Shown here: piece after piece, positions 37,705 to 47,344 of the stretch
Position numbering within the stretch: position 1 is the first letter of the stretch
Layout: the number at the start of each line of letters is the position of its first letter
Assembly: GCF_010015445.1 (NCBI RefSeq)
Contig: NC_053126.1
Location: forward strand, 21,384,169 to 21,448,168
Direction of reading: 5' to 3'
From: Perca fluviatilis
Taxonomy: Eukaryota; Chordata; Actinopteri; Perciformes; Percidae
DNA: 64,000 nt
Notes under the pieces: generated by a model
What the model saw: only the letters and a program-made list of their open reading frames with translations
What the model was told of the DNA's origin: nothing
The model's database searches: none
Made by a program: the position numbers and the translations under genes

Positions 37705-38791
37705 TAGGGCTGGGCAACGATTAAAAGTTTTAATCACGATTAATCGCATGATTTCCCTGATTAATCGTGATTAATTGCATTGTTATACACAAAATCCATT
37801 AATGAATTCAAAAGTAGTGTAAAGCATAATTTTATTTTAGATGTTCTGACATATGAACGAAGGCGCCATAACATTTGTTCTGCAAACACTTAACATCAGC
37901 ATTTTGTTTACACAGTAGCAGATAAATAAAATATTTAGTGTAAATCTCAACTTAAACAATGTAATCAAAGCAAATACAAAATTAAAGCTTATTGCCACTG
38001 CCAGGGCATTCATGTTATCCTGTTTGTTATATATATAAAAAAAAAAATCCTGAGCCACAATCATAACATTAAAACTGTAACGTAATTATGGTTACCCAGT
38101 GATGTCCAGTAGTCCCCACTGAGAGTAACAGCGGGTGCACGTTGTAAAGTTGTCGCTTTTGCAGTCCTCTCCTTCTCATACAACTCGTGTATTCTTCTTG
38201 TGATTGTGCGAGGAAATCTCATACCTGCCGTCATTTGTTGCGATTCTCAGAATGTTTCTCAGACCGACGTCCTCCCTAACACTAATGGGCCTGCAGTCTG
38301 TAGCTATCCACTTCGCTGTGGCATTTGTTAGCTTCTCTTGCCTTTGTTTATCTATATTTCTCCAACACGCTGCATTTAATGTAGTCTGCCGAAGCCTCGC
38401 GCCACTGTTTGTTTCGTTGAATGATTTGCTGGTATCAACTGTGTGTATTTCATTTAGGTGATATTTCAGACTGGAAGTACTCCAGTGATAAGAAAATTCA
38501 ACTTTGCAGTGGTTACAAATAACTTTGGTTCTGTCGACTGCGCCGTCTGGAAGAAATTTTAAATGAAAATGGCCATGTAAAAGTTCCGTACCCTTCTCCA
38601 TGTTTGTTGGTTTGTTTATCTGCCAATTCTTCTCTTTTTTCCGGTTCCTGTAAGCGCGGCAGCAGTCAGCACAGACTTTTACAATAATAAAAGAAATAAT
38701 AAAAACTGCGTTAATGTGCAATAAAATAATTGTCGGCGTTAATTAATTAATGAGTTACCGCAATAATAACGTGTTAACTTGCCCAGCCCTA
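37705..38791 (-). mobile_element. Internally deleted hAT transposon (1087 bp)
   Basis: Inverted ends TAGGGCTGGGCAA (37705-37717) and TTGCCCAGCCCTA (38779-38791) match over 13 bp. The flanks ATTATTAC at 37697-37704 and ATTATTAC at 38792-38799 are an exact 8-bp duplication. The left subterminal part is rich in ATTAATCGTGATTAAT words. The right half carries the start of a BED-finger transposase on the minus strand, then the gene breaks off and joins the 3' end, so the middle of the transposon is gone. Confidence 0.96.
38050..38601 (-). pseudogene. hAT transposase N-terminal remnant with BED finger
   Basis: The likely start is the ATG at 38601 (MEKGTELLHGHF). Counting from there, Cys29-x2-Cys32-x15-His48-x4-His53 forms a complete BED-type zinc finger in the context VICNHCKVEFSYHWSTSS. 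It is followed by a region with NIDKQRQEKLTNA and CRPISV, typical of ZBED1-like hAT transposases (family knowledge). The frame stops at about 38176, but the next frame continues the family pattern with RIHELYEKERTAKA and LSGDYWTSLGNH, so one frameshift has occurred there. Similarity ends near 38050. The catalytic RNase H-like core and the dimerisation region are absent. Confidence 0.88.
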
Positions 38792-38799
38792 ATTATTAC

Positions 38800-40207
38800 C
38801 TTTAATGATGGCTCTGCTTTATTTAAGTCTATTGAGCAAGCACATGCACACAGTGACTGGGCCCTGAAACTAGTAAAGCAAAATAGAGTGCAGTCCTTGT
38901 TAGTATTGAATATTACGCCTGTGGTTTTCCCTCTTTGTCATGTCAAAATGCCTGCAGTGAATAAGTCCTACTGTATTTCTTCTGTGCTGTAGTCTTTTAT
39001 TTTTCCTATTATCAACAGTAGTATCTATAGATCTTTATGTTATGGTCACTGAATGCTGTGCGTGCCAGTGAACCCAATTCTATTTCTTCTGGCATATTTT
39101 TTGTTCAAATATGACTTAAAATGTTTAAGGTTAGCCAAGAGAAGAAGTGTTGCCACTATGCATCGTCACCCATTTTGTAAAAATTACAATATTTACAGTC
39201 TACTATCGCTCTGGATAATATGTCTTTATTACTTACGCTAGCCATTGACATAAGATCCTTTTAATGTGGTGAGTTCAGGGTAATTTTGTTGGACTATAGA
39301 CAGGTCTGACTTAAATGACTGAGTGATGACCTGCTGAGAAGGTTGTAGTATTGTATTTCAAGTAGAGCTGCCTGCAGCATAATAAAACTTTCACGCCATT
39401 ACAAGTCATGGTCGTGTCAACAATCCCTCTTTACCAGCTATGTAAAGAATTTGTGCGGCAGTATGAAAGGAGCTGTAAAAATGAAAAGAATGCAAAGCCA
39501 GCCGGCGAGTTATCTTTGAGATTCAAATACTTTCACCCATAGACTGTTAGGAATCAAACAAGACTCCCATTCAGAGTGTTTCTGAACTCCCACACGCCTC
39601 CCTGCACATGCATACAATTCCAGCCCAGCTGAGCAGAAAACACTGTGGGGCAAACTATCTGAATTCAAATAGACAGCGGGACTTGTAACTGCCAAATACA
39701 ACTTTATAAGAACGCATTCGATAATTCCACCAACTATCCTTCTTATTTCATCTGAAGTTTTAAATGACTTGTTTCATGAAACATTTTGTGATTTATTCCA
39801 CCAATTTCTGGTTGACTCATTTGTTAATTCATTATTTTATCTTTCTAGTGCAAGACATGTTTTGTTTTATTACTTGCTTCTACTGTGAAACTAACTTTTG
39901 TGAATTTATTTGTTGTCTGATTTGTTCATTTCTTTTGAATGCTGTTAACTTGTAGACAACCATCCTGATATGCCAGTTTCTTTATCAGTGTCAGAATTCA
40001 GTGTTTACATTCAGACTGAATGGGCTGTCAACACAGTTTCTATTGCCACAGCAATCACTGGCATTATATTACCTTAGAAAAGAAATAATAAATTGTGGAG
40101 AAAGACAGCACTGTTATTGGATCGGTATTGCTATATCGGAGGAGAAAAGACTGGAGCATCCTTGTTCATTTGTTTTTAGAAAAGTGGTGTTTTACTCTTT
40201 AGCCTTA
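38800..40207. other. Unique non-coding stretch
   Basis: No gene supported. Confidence 0.45.
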
Positions 40208-40215
40208 GTAGTAAG

Positions 40216-40456
40216 CAGTGGTGGAATCTAACTAAGTACATTTACTCAAGTACTGTATTCAAGTTTATATAATTTTGAGGTACTTGTACTTTACTGTACT
40301 TTAGCATTTCCATTTTATGCTAGTTTATACTTCTACTCCATTACAATTCAGAGGGAACTATTGTAATTTCTACTCCACTAAATGTATTGAACAACATTAG
40401 CTACTAGTTACTTTGCAGATTCAGATTATTGATACAAAATATACATCAACTAATAA

Positions 40457-40492
<36 letters not shown>

Positions 40493-40649
40493 ATAAAGCA
40501 AGCAACCTGGCAGTATGCTGCAATATTAGTGATGCTTAAACACGAATGCCTCACTAATTATAATCCACTGATACAACATACATTATTCTGAAGTTTACAC
40601 TGTGGTATTGCTACTTATGTAAAAGATCTAAGTACTTCTTTCAAAACTG
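40216..40649. mobile_element. CAGTGGTGG-type MITE, near full length
   Basis: Begins CAGTGGTGGAATCTAACTAA and ends GATCTAAGTACTTCTTTCAA then AACTG, the degraded mirror of CAGTGGTGGAAGAAGTACT. Flanks GTAGTAAG (40208-40215) and GTAGTAAT (40650-40657) form an 8-bp duplication with one mismatch. The inside has a (TTA)n tract at 40458-40491. It is non-coding. Confidence 0.9.
40458..40491. repeat. (TTA)n microsatellite inside the MITE
   Basis: About 11 units of TTA within the MITE at 40216-40649. Confidence 0.95.
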
Positions 40650-40816
40650 GTAGTAATATTTTCATGTTCAGCACACTCAAAGTCAAAGTTTTAAATTAAG
40701 TTAAATAAAGTTAAAGTACCTGAGTAACTGTGGGTTAATTCTATTGATCTTGCTGACCCAAAAAGGTTACTTATAAAAGTAAGTCACAGTTCTTGATCTG
40801 CTTAAATAAAAATACA

Positions 40817-40918
40817 CAGTGGTGGAAAAGGTATACTCCGATCTTTTATTTAAGTACAAGTAGTAATACCACAATGTAGAAATACAAGTAATTACAAGTA
40901 AAAGTCCAGCATTCAAAG
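40817..40918. mobile_element. Left piece of a split CAGTGGTGG-type MITE
   Basis: CAGTGGTGGAAAAGGTATAC, then ATCTTTTATTTAAGTACAAG, ACAAGTAAAAGTCCAGCATT, is the left part of the same MITE family as at 2059-2495. It stops at ATTCAAAG where a hAT terminus TAGGGATGGG begins. The continuation appears 5.5 kb further on at 46399-46781 in the expected orientation. Confidence 0.8.
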
Positions 40919-41489
40919 TAGGGATGGGCAATATGGCCTAAAATTCATATTGCGATATACATTGCAGCCTTTTGCGATAACGGTATAGATCACGATATAT
41001 AAATAATAAAACCATTTCAGAATAGGTTACATATACCCTAAGGAAAGCCAAACTGCTAAATGTATTTTTTTAAAGAAAGAAACGTAGTATGTAGTTTTGA
41101 GAACATTTATTGTGCAAAACTGTAATTATACAACATATTGTTGCAGTTAAATAAACTTAAAGTGCACTAGTTGCAGAGACTTTAACAAAGAAAAAGCTTA
41201 AGGTATTGGGGTTCTTTTCTTTAGTACAAACCAAAAGGCACTACACTTAATTAGTTTAAGTCCTTGGTTCTTAAATGCCACCCAAGATGCAAAGAACAGG
41301 AAAAACTGGTGTCTTTTCAGTTAAGGAACAGACACTGTACTGAAAATACTTTCAGTATTAGGCAAAGAAAATGATTTTGTTGCGTTGCAGCTTGTGGCTC
41401 TAAATTTCGCGGGTAGACATGCCATCAATGCAGGTCAACATGCATTATCGCAATAGTGCAATATATATATTAAATATATATATATATTT
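40919..41489 (+). mobile_element. hAT element, left part
   Basis: Starts TAGGGATGGGCAATATGGCC and has the subterminal words CATATTGCGATATACATTGC and GATAACGGTATAGATCACG, a familiar fish hAT family. The expected right end (ATATTGCCCATCCCTA) is missing; the sequence runs into an AT tract at 41461-41489 where a second hAT terminus begins. Confidence 0.75.
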
Positions 41490-42087
41490 TAGGGCTGTGA
41501 AAATAACGCGTTAATTTCGATTAATTAATCAGAGAATAAATTATGCGTTAAAAAAAATAACGCAGATTAATCCATTCCATATTGACATTTGACCCAGAGC
41601 CATTCTAGCCACTATTCGACTGTAAAATGAAGGAGGGAGACGAGAATGTGCTGCCTGGATAATTGATTGGAACATTTAGCTACTTGTTACTTCTTCCTGC
41701 CAACCCTGGCTACCGAAATCTGGTGCCACTGATATGTCTGCTCTTCTCTCTGATGCTCTGAAACGGACGATACAGGCAACACAAACACCGCTGCACGTGA
41801 CGCTAGTTAACACTATACTCGACAGCAGCTAACGTTAGCCTACCGCTAGCTAGTAGCTGGATTAAACACTGTTAAAATGCTGACAGCTAACGCTAAACGG
41901 TGTAAAGTTTGACTGTTTTACTGTAGAGGATTCAACACCGGTATGTAACAATCTGCTAGCCTGACAAGCCAGCTGCCACTAGGGTGCATCTAGATTTCTA
42001 GGCTAACAATCTGCAGCTGCCGTCGGAAAAACAACACAGAAACTGGTAAACTACAGCCTCGTGGTGCATTTGAAGTTATTAGGCTAG
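41490..42087 (+). mobile_element. Second hAT element, left part
   Basis: Begins TAGGGCTGTGAAAATAACGC with CGATTAATTAATCAGAG and GCGTTAAAAAAAATAACGC inside. It continues through AGCTAACGTTAGCCTACC and GGATTCAACACCGGTATG. The right terminus (GACAGCCCTA type, as at 27515-27524) is not present; it is cut off at about 42087 by different sequence. Confidence 0.7.
41957..42005. mobile_element. 49-bp micro-insertion with 9-bp flanking repeats
   Basis: The 49-bp segment starts TAGCCTGACAAGCC and ends TTTCTAGGCTA, so its tips TAGCCT/AGGCTA are inverted. It is flanked by ACAATCTGC at 41948-41956 and again at 42006-42014. Removing the segment and one flank gives a continuous host sequence (GTAACAATCTGCAGCTGCC). 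It looks like the collapsed ends of another DNA element inserted into the hAT. Confidence 0.75.
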
Positions 42088-42289
42088 TGACAATGCCCCC
42101 AAATTTTGGAGATACCCCTACCGGAGGTAGAACTAAACCCAACAATGTTTTTCCTCATGTCTAAGGTCTCCCATATGTGAAATGGATTCTTGGCTAAAAA
42201 TATTTTACTGCTAAGATTGTTAAATTAACAGATATTGTAATACACCCCAAAACCAAAAAAGGACTAAAATATAGCCTGTCCGTATGGGA

Positions 42290-43163
42290 GTTAAGACATA
42301 GAAACTAATGCAGATAAATCACACAAGCTCTGAGAGCTTTGAAACTTGGCATGTTTGTAGTCAGGAAGTTGCATTACCTACTAGAAAAGACTGGATGTGA
42401 ATATCTTGATGTATGGAATAACTAGAGACCTATAAGCACATACCTAAAATAGGCGAACATGCAAAAAATGAATATCTATGCAGAATGTTTTCCTTTACTT
42501 TGTGGTTACTTTGCCAGGGATTATCATAGAAACAGAAATGATGGCTTGTTGGAAAGGTGGGCTTGTGCTGAATCCAGCAATACCAAATATGTAAATATAG
42601 CATGACAAATCAGGGTGTTCTTTCACTCATTTGTATGAGGTGTCCAAAATGAAAGAAAATGGAACATTGACATAATTTATTCTCAAGTCCAAAGCTCATT
42701 ATCAGTGGTGAGAAGAATGTTGAGAAATTCAAATATAAGATACATTTAATAATGAAACATTTCATATGGCACCTTGTACTATACAGTCCATATGGAAACA
42801 AAGATTGAAATGGAAAGATAACACCTTAACATAGCACAAACAGGAGACCAGGTGTCAGGATTGCAGTTTGACCTTAATGAGCCTTTTAATAAAACTATAA
42901 CTTAACTTCACACAATACAAATTAAATTACTGTCTTAAATCAAACTAATGGCAATCTAACAAAGCAAATACTCTGAGGGGGAATGAGCCCACTCCTCACT
43001 GAATCTCCAGCTCTTCTCAGGCTGTTTTTTTTCTAGCAGCAACCATTTGGAACATGAACTGCTTTTGGTAGCCATTCTGGGGGTTAGGCAATCTCCAGTG
43101 GCCACTTTAAGGTGGTCAGCCCCCCATGATGTTACAACTGCAACACACCACTGTCACTCATCT
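42290..43163 (+). repeat. Left inverted arm (874 bp)
   Basis: From GAGTTAAGACATAGAAACTA to CTGTCACTCATCTG. It pairs with 45536-46401 in inverted orientation along its whole length, with scattered substitutions and small indels (mid-90s percent identity by eye). Landmarks shared by both arms are ATAGGCGAACATGCAAAAAA, the block around ACAAATCAGGGTGTTCTTTC, and AGGGGGAATGAGCCCACTCC. Confidence 0.95.
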
Positions 43164-43179
43164 GATGCTAATCTGTACC

Positions 43180-43990
43180 TCAGCTCATCCAGACTGGTAC
43201 AAGGATGCCCATCCACCTTTTTCTTTTGGCCATACAGGAGGGCATACCTTCTTGCCACAGGCAAAGCCTCTTCCAAGCTACTGGAGAGTCAAAATTTAGT
43301 AATTTCCTGTAACTTACAAAGATGGGTCTTCAGTCTTGTTTGGCCAAACTGCTTGTGGTGTTACAATCCGCGAGGGCGTGGCATGCAAGCACTGCTCCAA
43401 GCTTCTGAGCGATCAAACAGTTAGGGACAAATCTTTCCTTAAGGCCATGTCCAGAGTGCATAAACACTGCTGAAGATCCAGACATCCCTTTGCTTGAATA
43501 GTACATAAGCAAATCTAGTACATCTGTATCATTGCATTTGACAATTAGAATTAGAATGTGACTGTGCAAGGTGTATTGCATGAAACACCAGCCTTGTGTC
43601 AGCCACCTCCTGGTCACTGTAAAGATCTGTCAAGCAGTCAATGCCTGACTTTCTAACTCTCTTAACCTCCTAACCATATTCAAAGCCACCAGCTAAGATG
43701 ACAATGTTCCCTGAAGAAATTCTCGTTGGCCCAGTACTGGCTAGGTAGGAGCCTGAGAGGCTAGCTTTATGCTTCTTACTCCTCTTGCTAGCTGTTTCCT
43801 TTGAAGCAACTGTCGAGATGTTCCCTCTGCATACACTTCTGACTCAGTATGTCAAAGAGTCCACCATCACCATTGAGCTTTCCGATGCTTGCTAGGTAAG
43901 CCATCGTGATATGCATACCTCCCAGTCTCATTGTAATCTTTCCTTGTAAGGGCGATGGTTTGCTCCACAAGATCTGTTATGCTTTACTAT
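43180..43990 (-). pseudogene. Transposase-like fragment: RLGGMH region and XPG-like acidic motifs
   Basis: Read on the minus strand, 43970 to 43788 encodes MRLGGMHITMAYLASIGKL, matching the RLGGFH...GxIGKL pattern of a family of transposon-borne proteins in fish and invertebrates (from memory). Next, just upstream of the frame at 43617-43330, comes VADTRLVFHAIHL, then after a frameshift CNDTDVLDLLMYY and HALADCNTTSSL. The spacing of E/A-D-T-R, D-T-D-V-L and G/D-C-[DN]-T-T-S resembles the three acidic blocks of XPG/FEN nucleases (EAEA, D-S-D, GCDY). One canonical Asp in the last block is Asn here. Then LPVARRYALLYGQKKK continues to about 43185. Stops and frameshifts make it inactive. Confidence 0.65.
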
Positions 43991-44279
43991 AAATGGCATG
44001 GTTTGCTGTCACAAGAATATATGGTGCTGTCCCAGTTCTGCAGCAAGCTGTACAAGTCATATCATAGTCGTTATAGTGTTTGATAGATATAACCACCAAC
44101 ACTCAGTCAAAGATCTTGAAAGATAAAGAAGCAGAAACCACTCAACCATTCAAACCAGCAGACGAACAAATATCATCACAGGACAAAAAAGTGTTCCAAA
44201 CTACAGAAAATACCTCAGGATCAGTGAAAACAAGGCTGCTCTATGTAGCTTTGTCAGCACCTACATCGCCAGTACTGGG

Positions 44280-45138
44280 CAGTGATGCCACGTAACGTTA
44301 CTCTAATCTGAGCACTTCTTTCAGTAACGAGTAATCTAACGCGTTACTATTTCCAAACCAGTAATCAGATTAAAGTTATTTATCCAAGTCACTGTGCGTT
44401 ACTATTTGTCATTTTCCTTAGTAAAAATATATATTTTTGCTTTCTTCTTGCGTCTCGGGGAGTGAAGTCACGTATGCGACAAGTCACGTTTTCAGCATGT
44501 GGACAGTTCACGTGTACCACGCAGCGACACAAACGTAAACAATGGAGGGTGGAGAGAGATGCACGTTTTCTAGCTGGAAATACAGTCACTATTTAGAGTT
44601 TGTGTCAGCTAAAGACGGCAGTATTAAGGTTCGTTGTACACGCTGTGCTGGTGGCGACTACGTCAAATTTGAAGAACCATTTGGAGTCGCAGCACTGCAG
44701 CCAAACTCACAGAGCAAGTCCCAGCAGGTGGAGCGAAGCAGAGAGAAGGAGGTCCCCCACCACCCAAACAACAAAAGATGGACTTCGGTGCAAAACCAGT
44801 AAGTGGGGGAGAGTTGAAGAAGTTGGTCAGGCAGTAGGCCTATGTTGTAGCGGAAATGCTGCCCTTAAACACGGTTGACTCGCTCTCTTTCGTGCCATAA
44901 TAAACCAGATCCTACTACTGGCAACGCTGAGCTGCCTCACAGTAAACCGGTTGTCATTTTTATGTTGAGGCTGCGGGGGTGTTGTCGGCAGCTGCTGAAT
45001 GTAACTAATAAAGTAACTTGTAATCTAACTTTGTTACTTTTAAAATCAAGTAATCTGTAAAGTAACTAAACTACTTTTAAAATCAAGTAATCTGTAAAGT
45101 AACTAAGTTACTTTTTCAAAGTAACTGTGGCAACACTG
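44280..45138 (+). mobile_element. hAT element nested in the Academ-like transposon
   Basis: Ends CAGTGATGCCACG (left) and, on the minus strand, CAGTGTTGCCACAG (right) are inverted repeats. Flanks GTACTGGG (44272-44279) and GTACTGGC (45139-45146) form an 8-bp duplication with one mismatch. Subterminal GTAACG/GTTACT and AAGTAACT words fill both ends. It is 859 bp long and carries a decayed start of a transposase gene, so it is an internally deleted hAT. Confidence 0.93.
44542..44960 (+). pseudogene. hAT transposase N-terminal remnant with split BED finger
   Basis: The ATG at 44542 opens a frame with SSWKYSHYLEFVSA and VRCTRCAGGDY, the first half of a BED finger with Cys-x2-Cys. The second half, TSNLKNHLESQHCS with the His pair, lies in a different frame immediately downstream (44690s), so one frameshift splits the finger. 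Further on, EMLPLNTVDSLSFRAIIN and PTTGNAELPH (about 44845-44940) match the region after the finger in hAT transposases. The catalytic core is absent. Confidence 0.82.
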
Positions 45139-45443
45139 GTACTGGCACTGTCACTCATCTGCATTGACATCAGTGAAATATTTGGACAGTCTGTGAAAGG
45201 GCAAGAGCAAAACTCTGTGCAGGTCAAGCCCACTGAAAGACACTGGCATTTGGTGGCATCGTTGCAGTTTCCGTCTTTACAGTAGAGGTGGGTGATGTCT
45301 CTAACTTCTTTAGGTGCTGGTGCCTTCTGGAACATCACAGGTTCAATGCACCCATCTTCTCTGAGCCTCCATCCTCTACCAAATGGGTTTGAGAGAAGAG
45401 GTTTGACCAGGTGGCTGTGACGCCACACTACTGTTTGGTACAA
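45130..45443 (-). pseudogene. CXC-like eight-cysteine zinc-finger fragment
   Basis: The minus-strand frame starting at 45443 reads MYQTVVWRHSHLVKPLLSNP, then GRGWRLREDGCIEPVMF, and then eight cysteines at residues 55, 60, 66, 68, 75, 79, 81 and 86 in the pattern C-x4-C-x5-C-x-C-x6-C-x3-C-x-C-x4-C. This resembles tesmin/TSO1-type CXC domains found at the C-terminus of the same transposon proteins. Downstream of residue 88 the frame runs into the end of the nested hAT, so the true C-terminus is lost. The order is odd: on the minus strand this C-terminal part lies upstream of the nuclease-like part, so the element is rearranged. Confidence 0.7.
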
Positions 45444-45530
45444 GGCACTTATAAGTGCTTAGAGCCTTGTTAGAGCCTTGTACCAAACAATAGTGTGGCA
45501 TCACAGCCACCTGGTCAAACCTCTTCTCTG
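45391..45530. repeat. 55-bp palindrome within the CXC exon
   Basis: 45391-45445 (GAGAGAAGAGGTTTGACCAG onwards) is repeated in inverted orientation at 45476-45530, with about three mismatches, around a 30-base loop. The left arm codes the YQTVVWRHSHLV part of the CXC fragment, so that exon start has been duplicated head to head. It abuts the right long arm, which suggests the large inverted structure arose by an inversion or foldback duplication. Confidence 0.9.
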
Positions 45531-45535
45531 GAACC

Positions 45536-46401
45536 CAGATGAGTGACAGTGGTGTGTTGCAGTTGTAATATCATGGGGGGCTGACCTCCCCAAAGTGGCC
45601 TTTGGAGATAGCCTAACCCCCAGAATGGCTACCAAAAGCAGTTCATGTTCCATGTTTAGAAAAAAACAGCCTGAGAAGAGCTAGAGATTCAGTGAGGAGT
45701 GGGCTCATTCCCCCTCAGAGTATTTGCTTTGTTAGATTGCCATTAGTTTGATTTAAGACAGTAATTTAATTTGTATTGTGTGAAGTTAAGTTATAGTTTT
45801 ATTAAAAGGCTCATTAAGGTCAAACTGCAATCCTGACTCCTGGTCTCCTGTTTGTGCTATGTTAAGGTGTTATCTTTCCATTTCAATCTTTGTTTCCATA
45901 TGGACTGTATAGTACAAGGTGACATATGAAATGTTTAATTATTAAATGTATCTTATATTTGAATTTCTCAACATTCTTCTCACCACTGATAATGAGCTTT
46001 GGACTTGAGAATAAATTATGTCAGTGTTCCATTTTCTTTCATTTTGGACACCTCATACAATGAGTGAAAGAACACCCTGATTTGTCATGCTATATTTACA
46101 TATTTGTTATTGCTGGATTCAGCACAACCCCACCTTTCCAACAAGCCATCATATCTGTTTCTATGATAATCCCTGGCAAAGTAACCACAAAGTAAAGGAA
46201 AACATTCTGCATAGATATTCATTTTTTGCATGTTCGCCTATTTTAGGTATGTGCTTATAGGTCTCTAGTTATTCCATACATCAAGATATTCACATCCAGT
46301 CTTTTCTAGTAGGTAATGCAACTTCCTGACTACAAACATGCCAAGTTTCAAAGCTCTCAGAGCTTGTGTGATTGATCTACATTAGTTTCTATGTCTTAAC
46401 T
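45536..46401 (-). repeat. Right inverted arm (866 bp)
   Basis: From CAGATGAGTGACAGTGGTGT to TTTCTATGTCTTAACTC. It is the reverse complement of the left arm. Differences include small deletions such as in the (T)n tract near GGCTGTTTTTT and in the ACTCATTTGTATGAGG block. The last bases run directly into the right part of the outer MITE. Confidence 0.95.
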
Positions 46402-46781
46402 CATTATGCAAAATGGTTCGAATGAATTTCTGAATAATATATATTATTGGAATATTGATGCGTTAATGTGTAGGCAACATCACTTTATTGTTGCTGCTGG
46501 TAAAGGGGATTTTTTTTAACTACTTCATACAGCCTACAGCCGTGTAGCTTAATCCATAATAATAATCATAATTTATTAGTTCATTAATATTTTGTATTAA
46601 TAATCTGTATGCGTAGCTGCCAAATAGGCTAAATGTAGTAAAACATTAGAATATTTGCCTCTGAGATGTAAGAGTATAAAGTAGCGTAAAATGGAAAACA
46701 CTCAAGTAAAAGTACAAGTACCTCAAAGTTGCTCTTAGTACAGTAGGCTACATGAGTAAATTAAGTTACATTCCACCACTG
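46399..46781. mobile_element. Right piece of the split CAGTGGTGG-type MITE
   Basis: Starts CTCATTATGCAAAATGG, equivalent to GTACCTATTATGGAAAATAG at about 2200 in another copy, and ends TTAAGTTACATTCCACCACT then G at 46781. Orientation and content are what is expected for the missing remainder of the piece at 40817. AAATACAC at 40810-40817 and ACATACAC at 46782-46789 would be an 8-bp target duplication with one mismatch if one terminal C has been lost on the left. Confidence 0.75.
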
Positions 46782-46859
46782 ACATACACTATATCACATA
46801 TCTTCATTGTGGCTTGAAACCACTTTTCCTTTAACTGCTAAATGTTCAAGCATCTTGCA

Positions 46860-47344
46860 GAGGTAAAGTTAGGACCCCAGTCTGCATTGCAGTGTTCCGT
46901 TGGTTTGTGGTTTGCACAGATGCAACCATGGATGTATTAACCTGCAGCTGCCCTGCACTGCGCATGGAGACGCAACAGAGGCGGGGTCACTATTTGGCAG
47001 GATACTCAGACTGAGCCGGAGGATGCTGCACCGGGCTTCTCTGTGTGTATTTTGCATCTGAAATTTGTACACAAATGTATTTTGCTGTGACACACACAAA
47101 CAGACCTCGATATGACACAGACAATGACAAAAAGCACCCGAAAAGTCCTCCACACAATCTCGACATCTCAAATAACAAACCTGAGCCGTTACTAACCTGC
47201 TAACATTAGCCAGCTAGCGGCTAATATTTAAGCCCTGTAAAAGTGTTCCCAGCGTTAAAGCGAGGCAAATCGCACGTTGTACGGGGAAAGTAGCACAATA
47301 TACAAACGATAAGTGTGCGAAGAGACAATTGCGTAGCTATAAAA
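46860..47344. other. Possible first-intron sequence
   Basis: GC content and CpG density rise here, with a GGCGGGG box at 46980-46986. Read on the minus strand it would follow the splice donor at 47350. A minus-strand frame of 100 codons (47171-46869) has no recognisable domain. No second exon could be proven. Confidence 0.3.

Larger units (their letters stand above)
42088..46398 (-). mobile_element. Academ-like transposon with ~870-bp inverted arms
   Basis: Two long inverted arms (42290-43163 and 45536-46401) enclose fragments of a transposase-like gene on the minus strand and a later hAT insertion (44280-45138). The protein fragments combine a conserved RLGGMH region, acidic motifs arranged as in XPG/FEN-type nucleases and an eight-cysteine CXC-like finger. 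XPG-like nuclease plus a Cys8 finger is what I recall for the Academ superfamily, so Academ-like is an inference from architecture. 42088-42289 is probably the outer part of the left arm, with its partner lost on the right. No target duplication was found because the right outer end is deleted. Confidence 0.6.

Noticed and set aside
43047..43424. 125-codon plus-strand open frame
   Set aside because: Antisense to the nuclease-like fragment and the inner end of the left arm of the Academ-like element.
44080..44279. 71-codon plus-strand frame (MIDITTNTQSKIL) inside the Academ-like element
   Set aside because: Runs directly into the nested hAT terminus and matches no pattern; the coding strand of this element is the minus strand.
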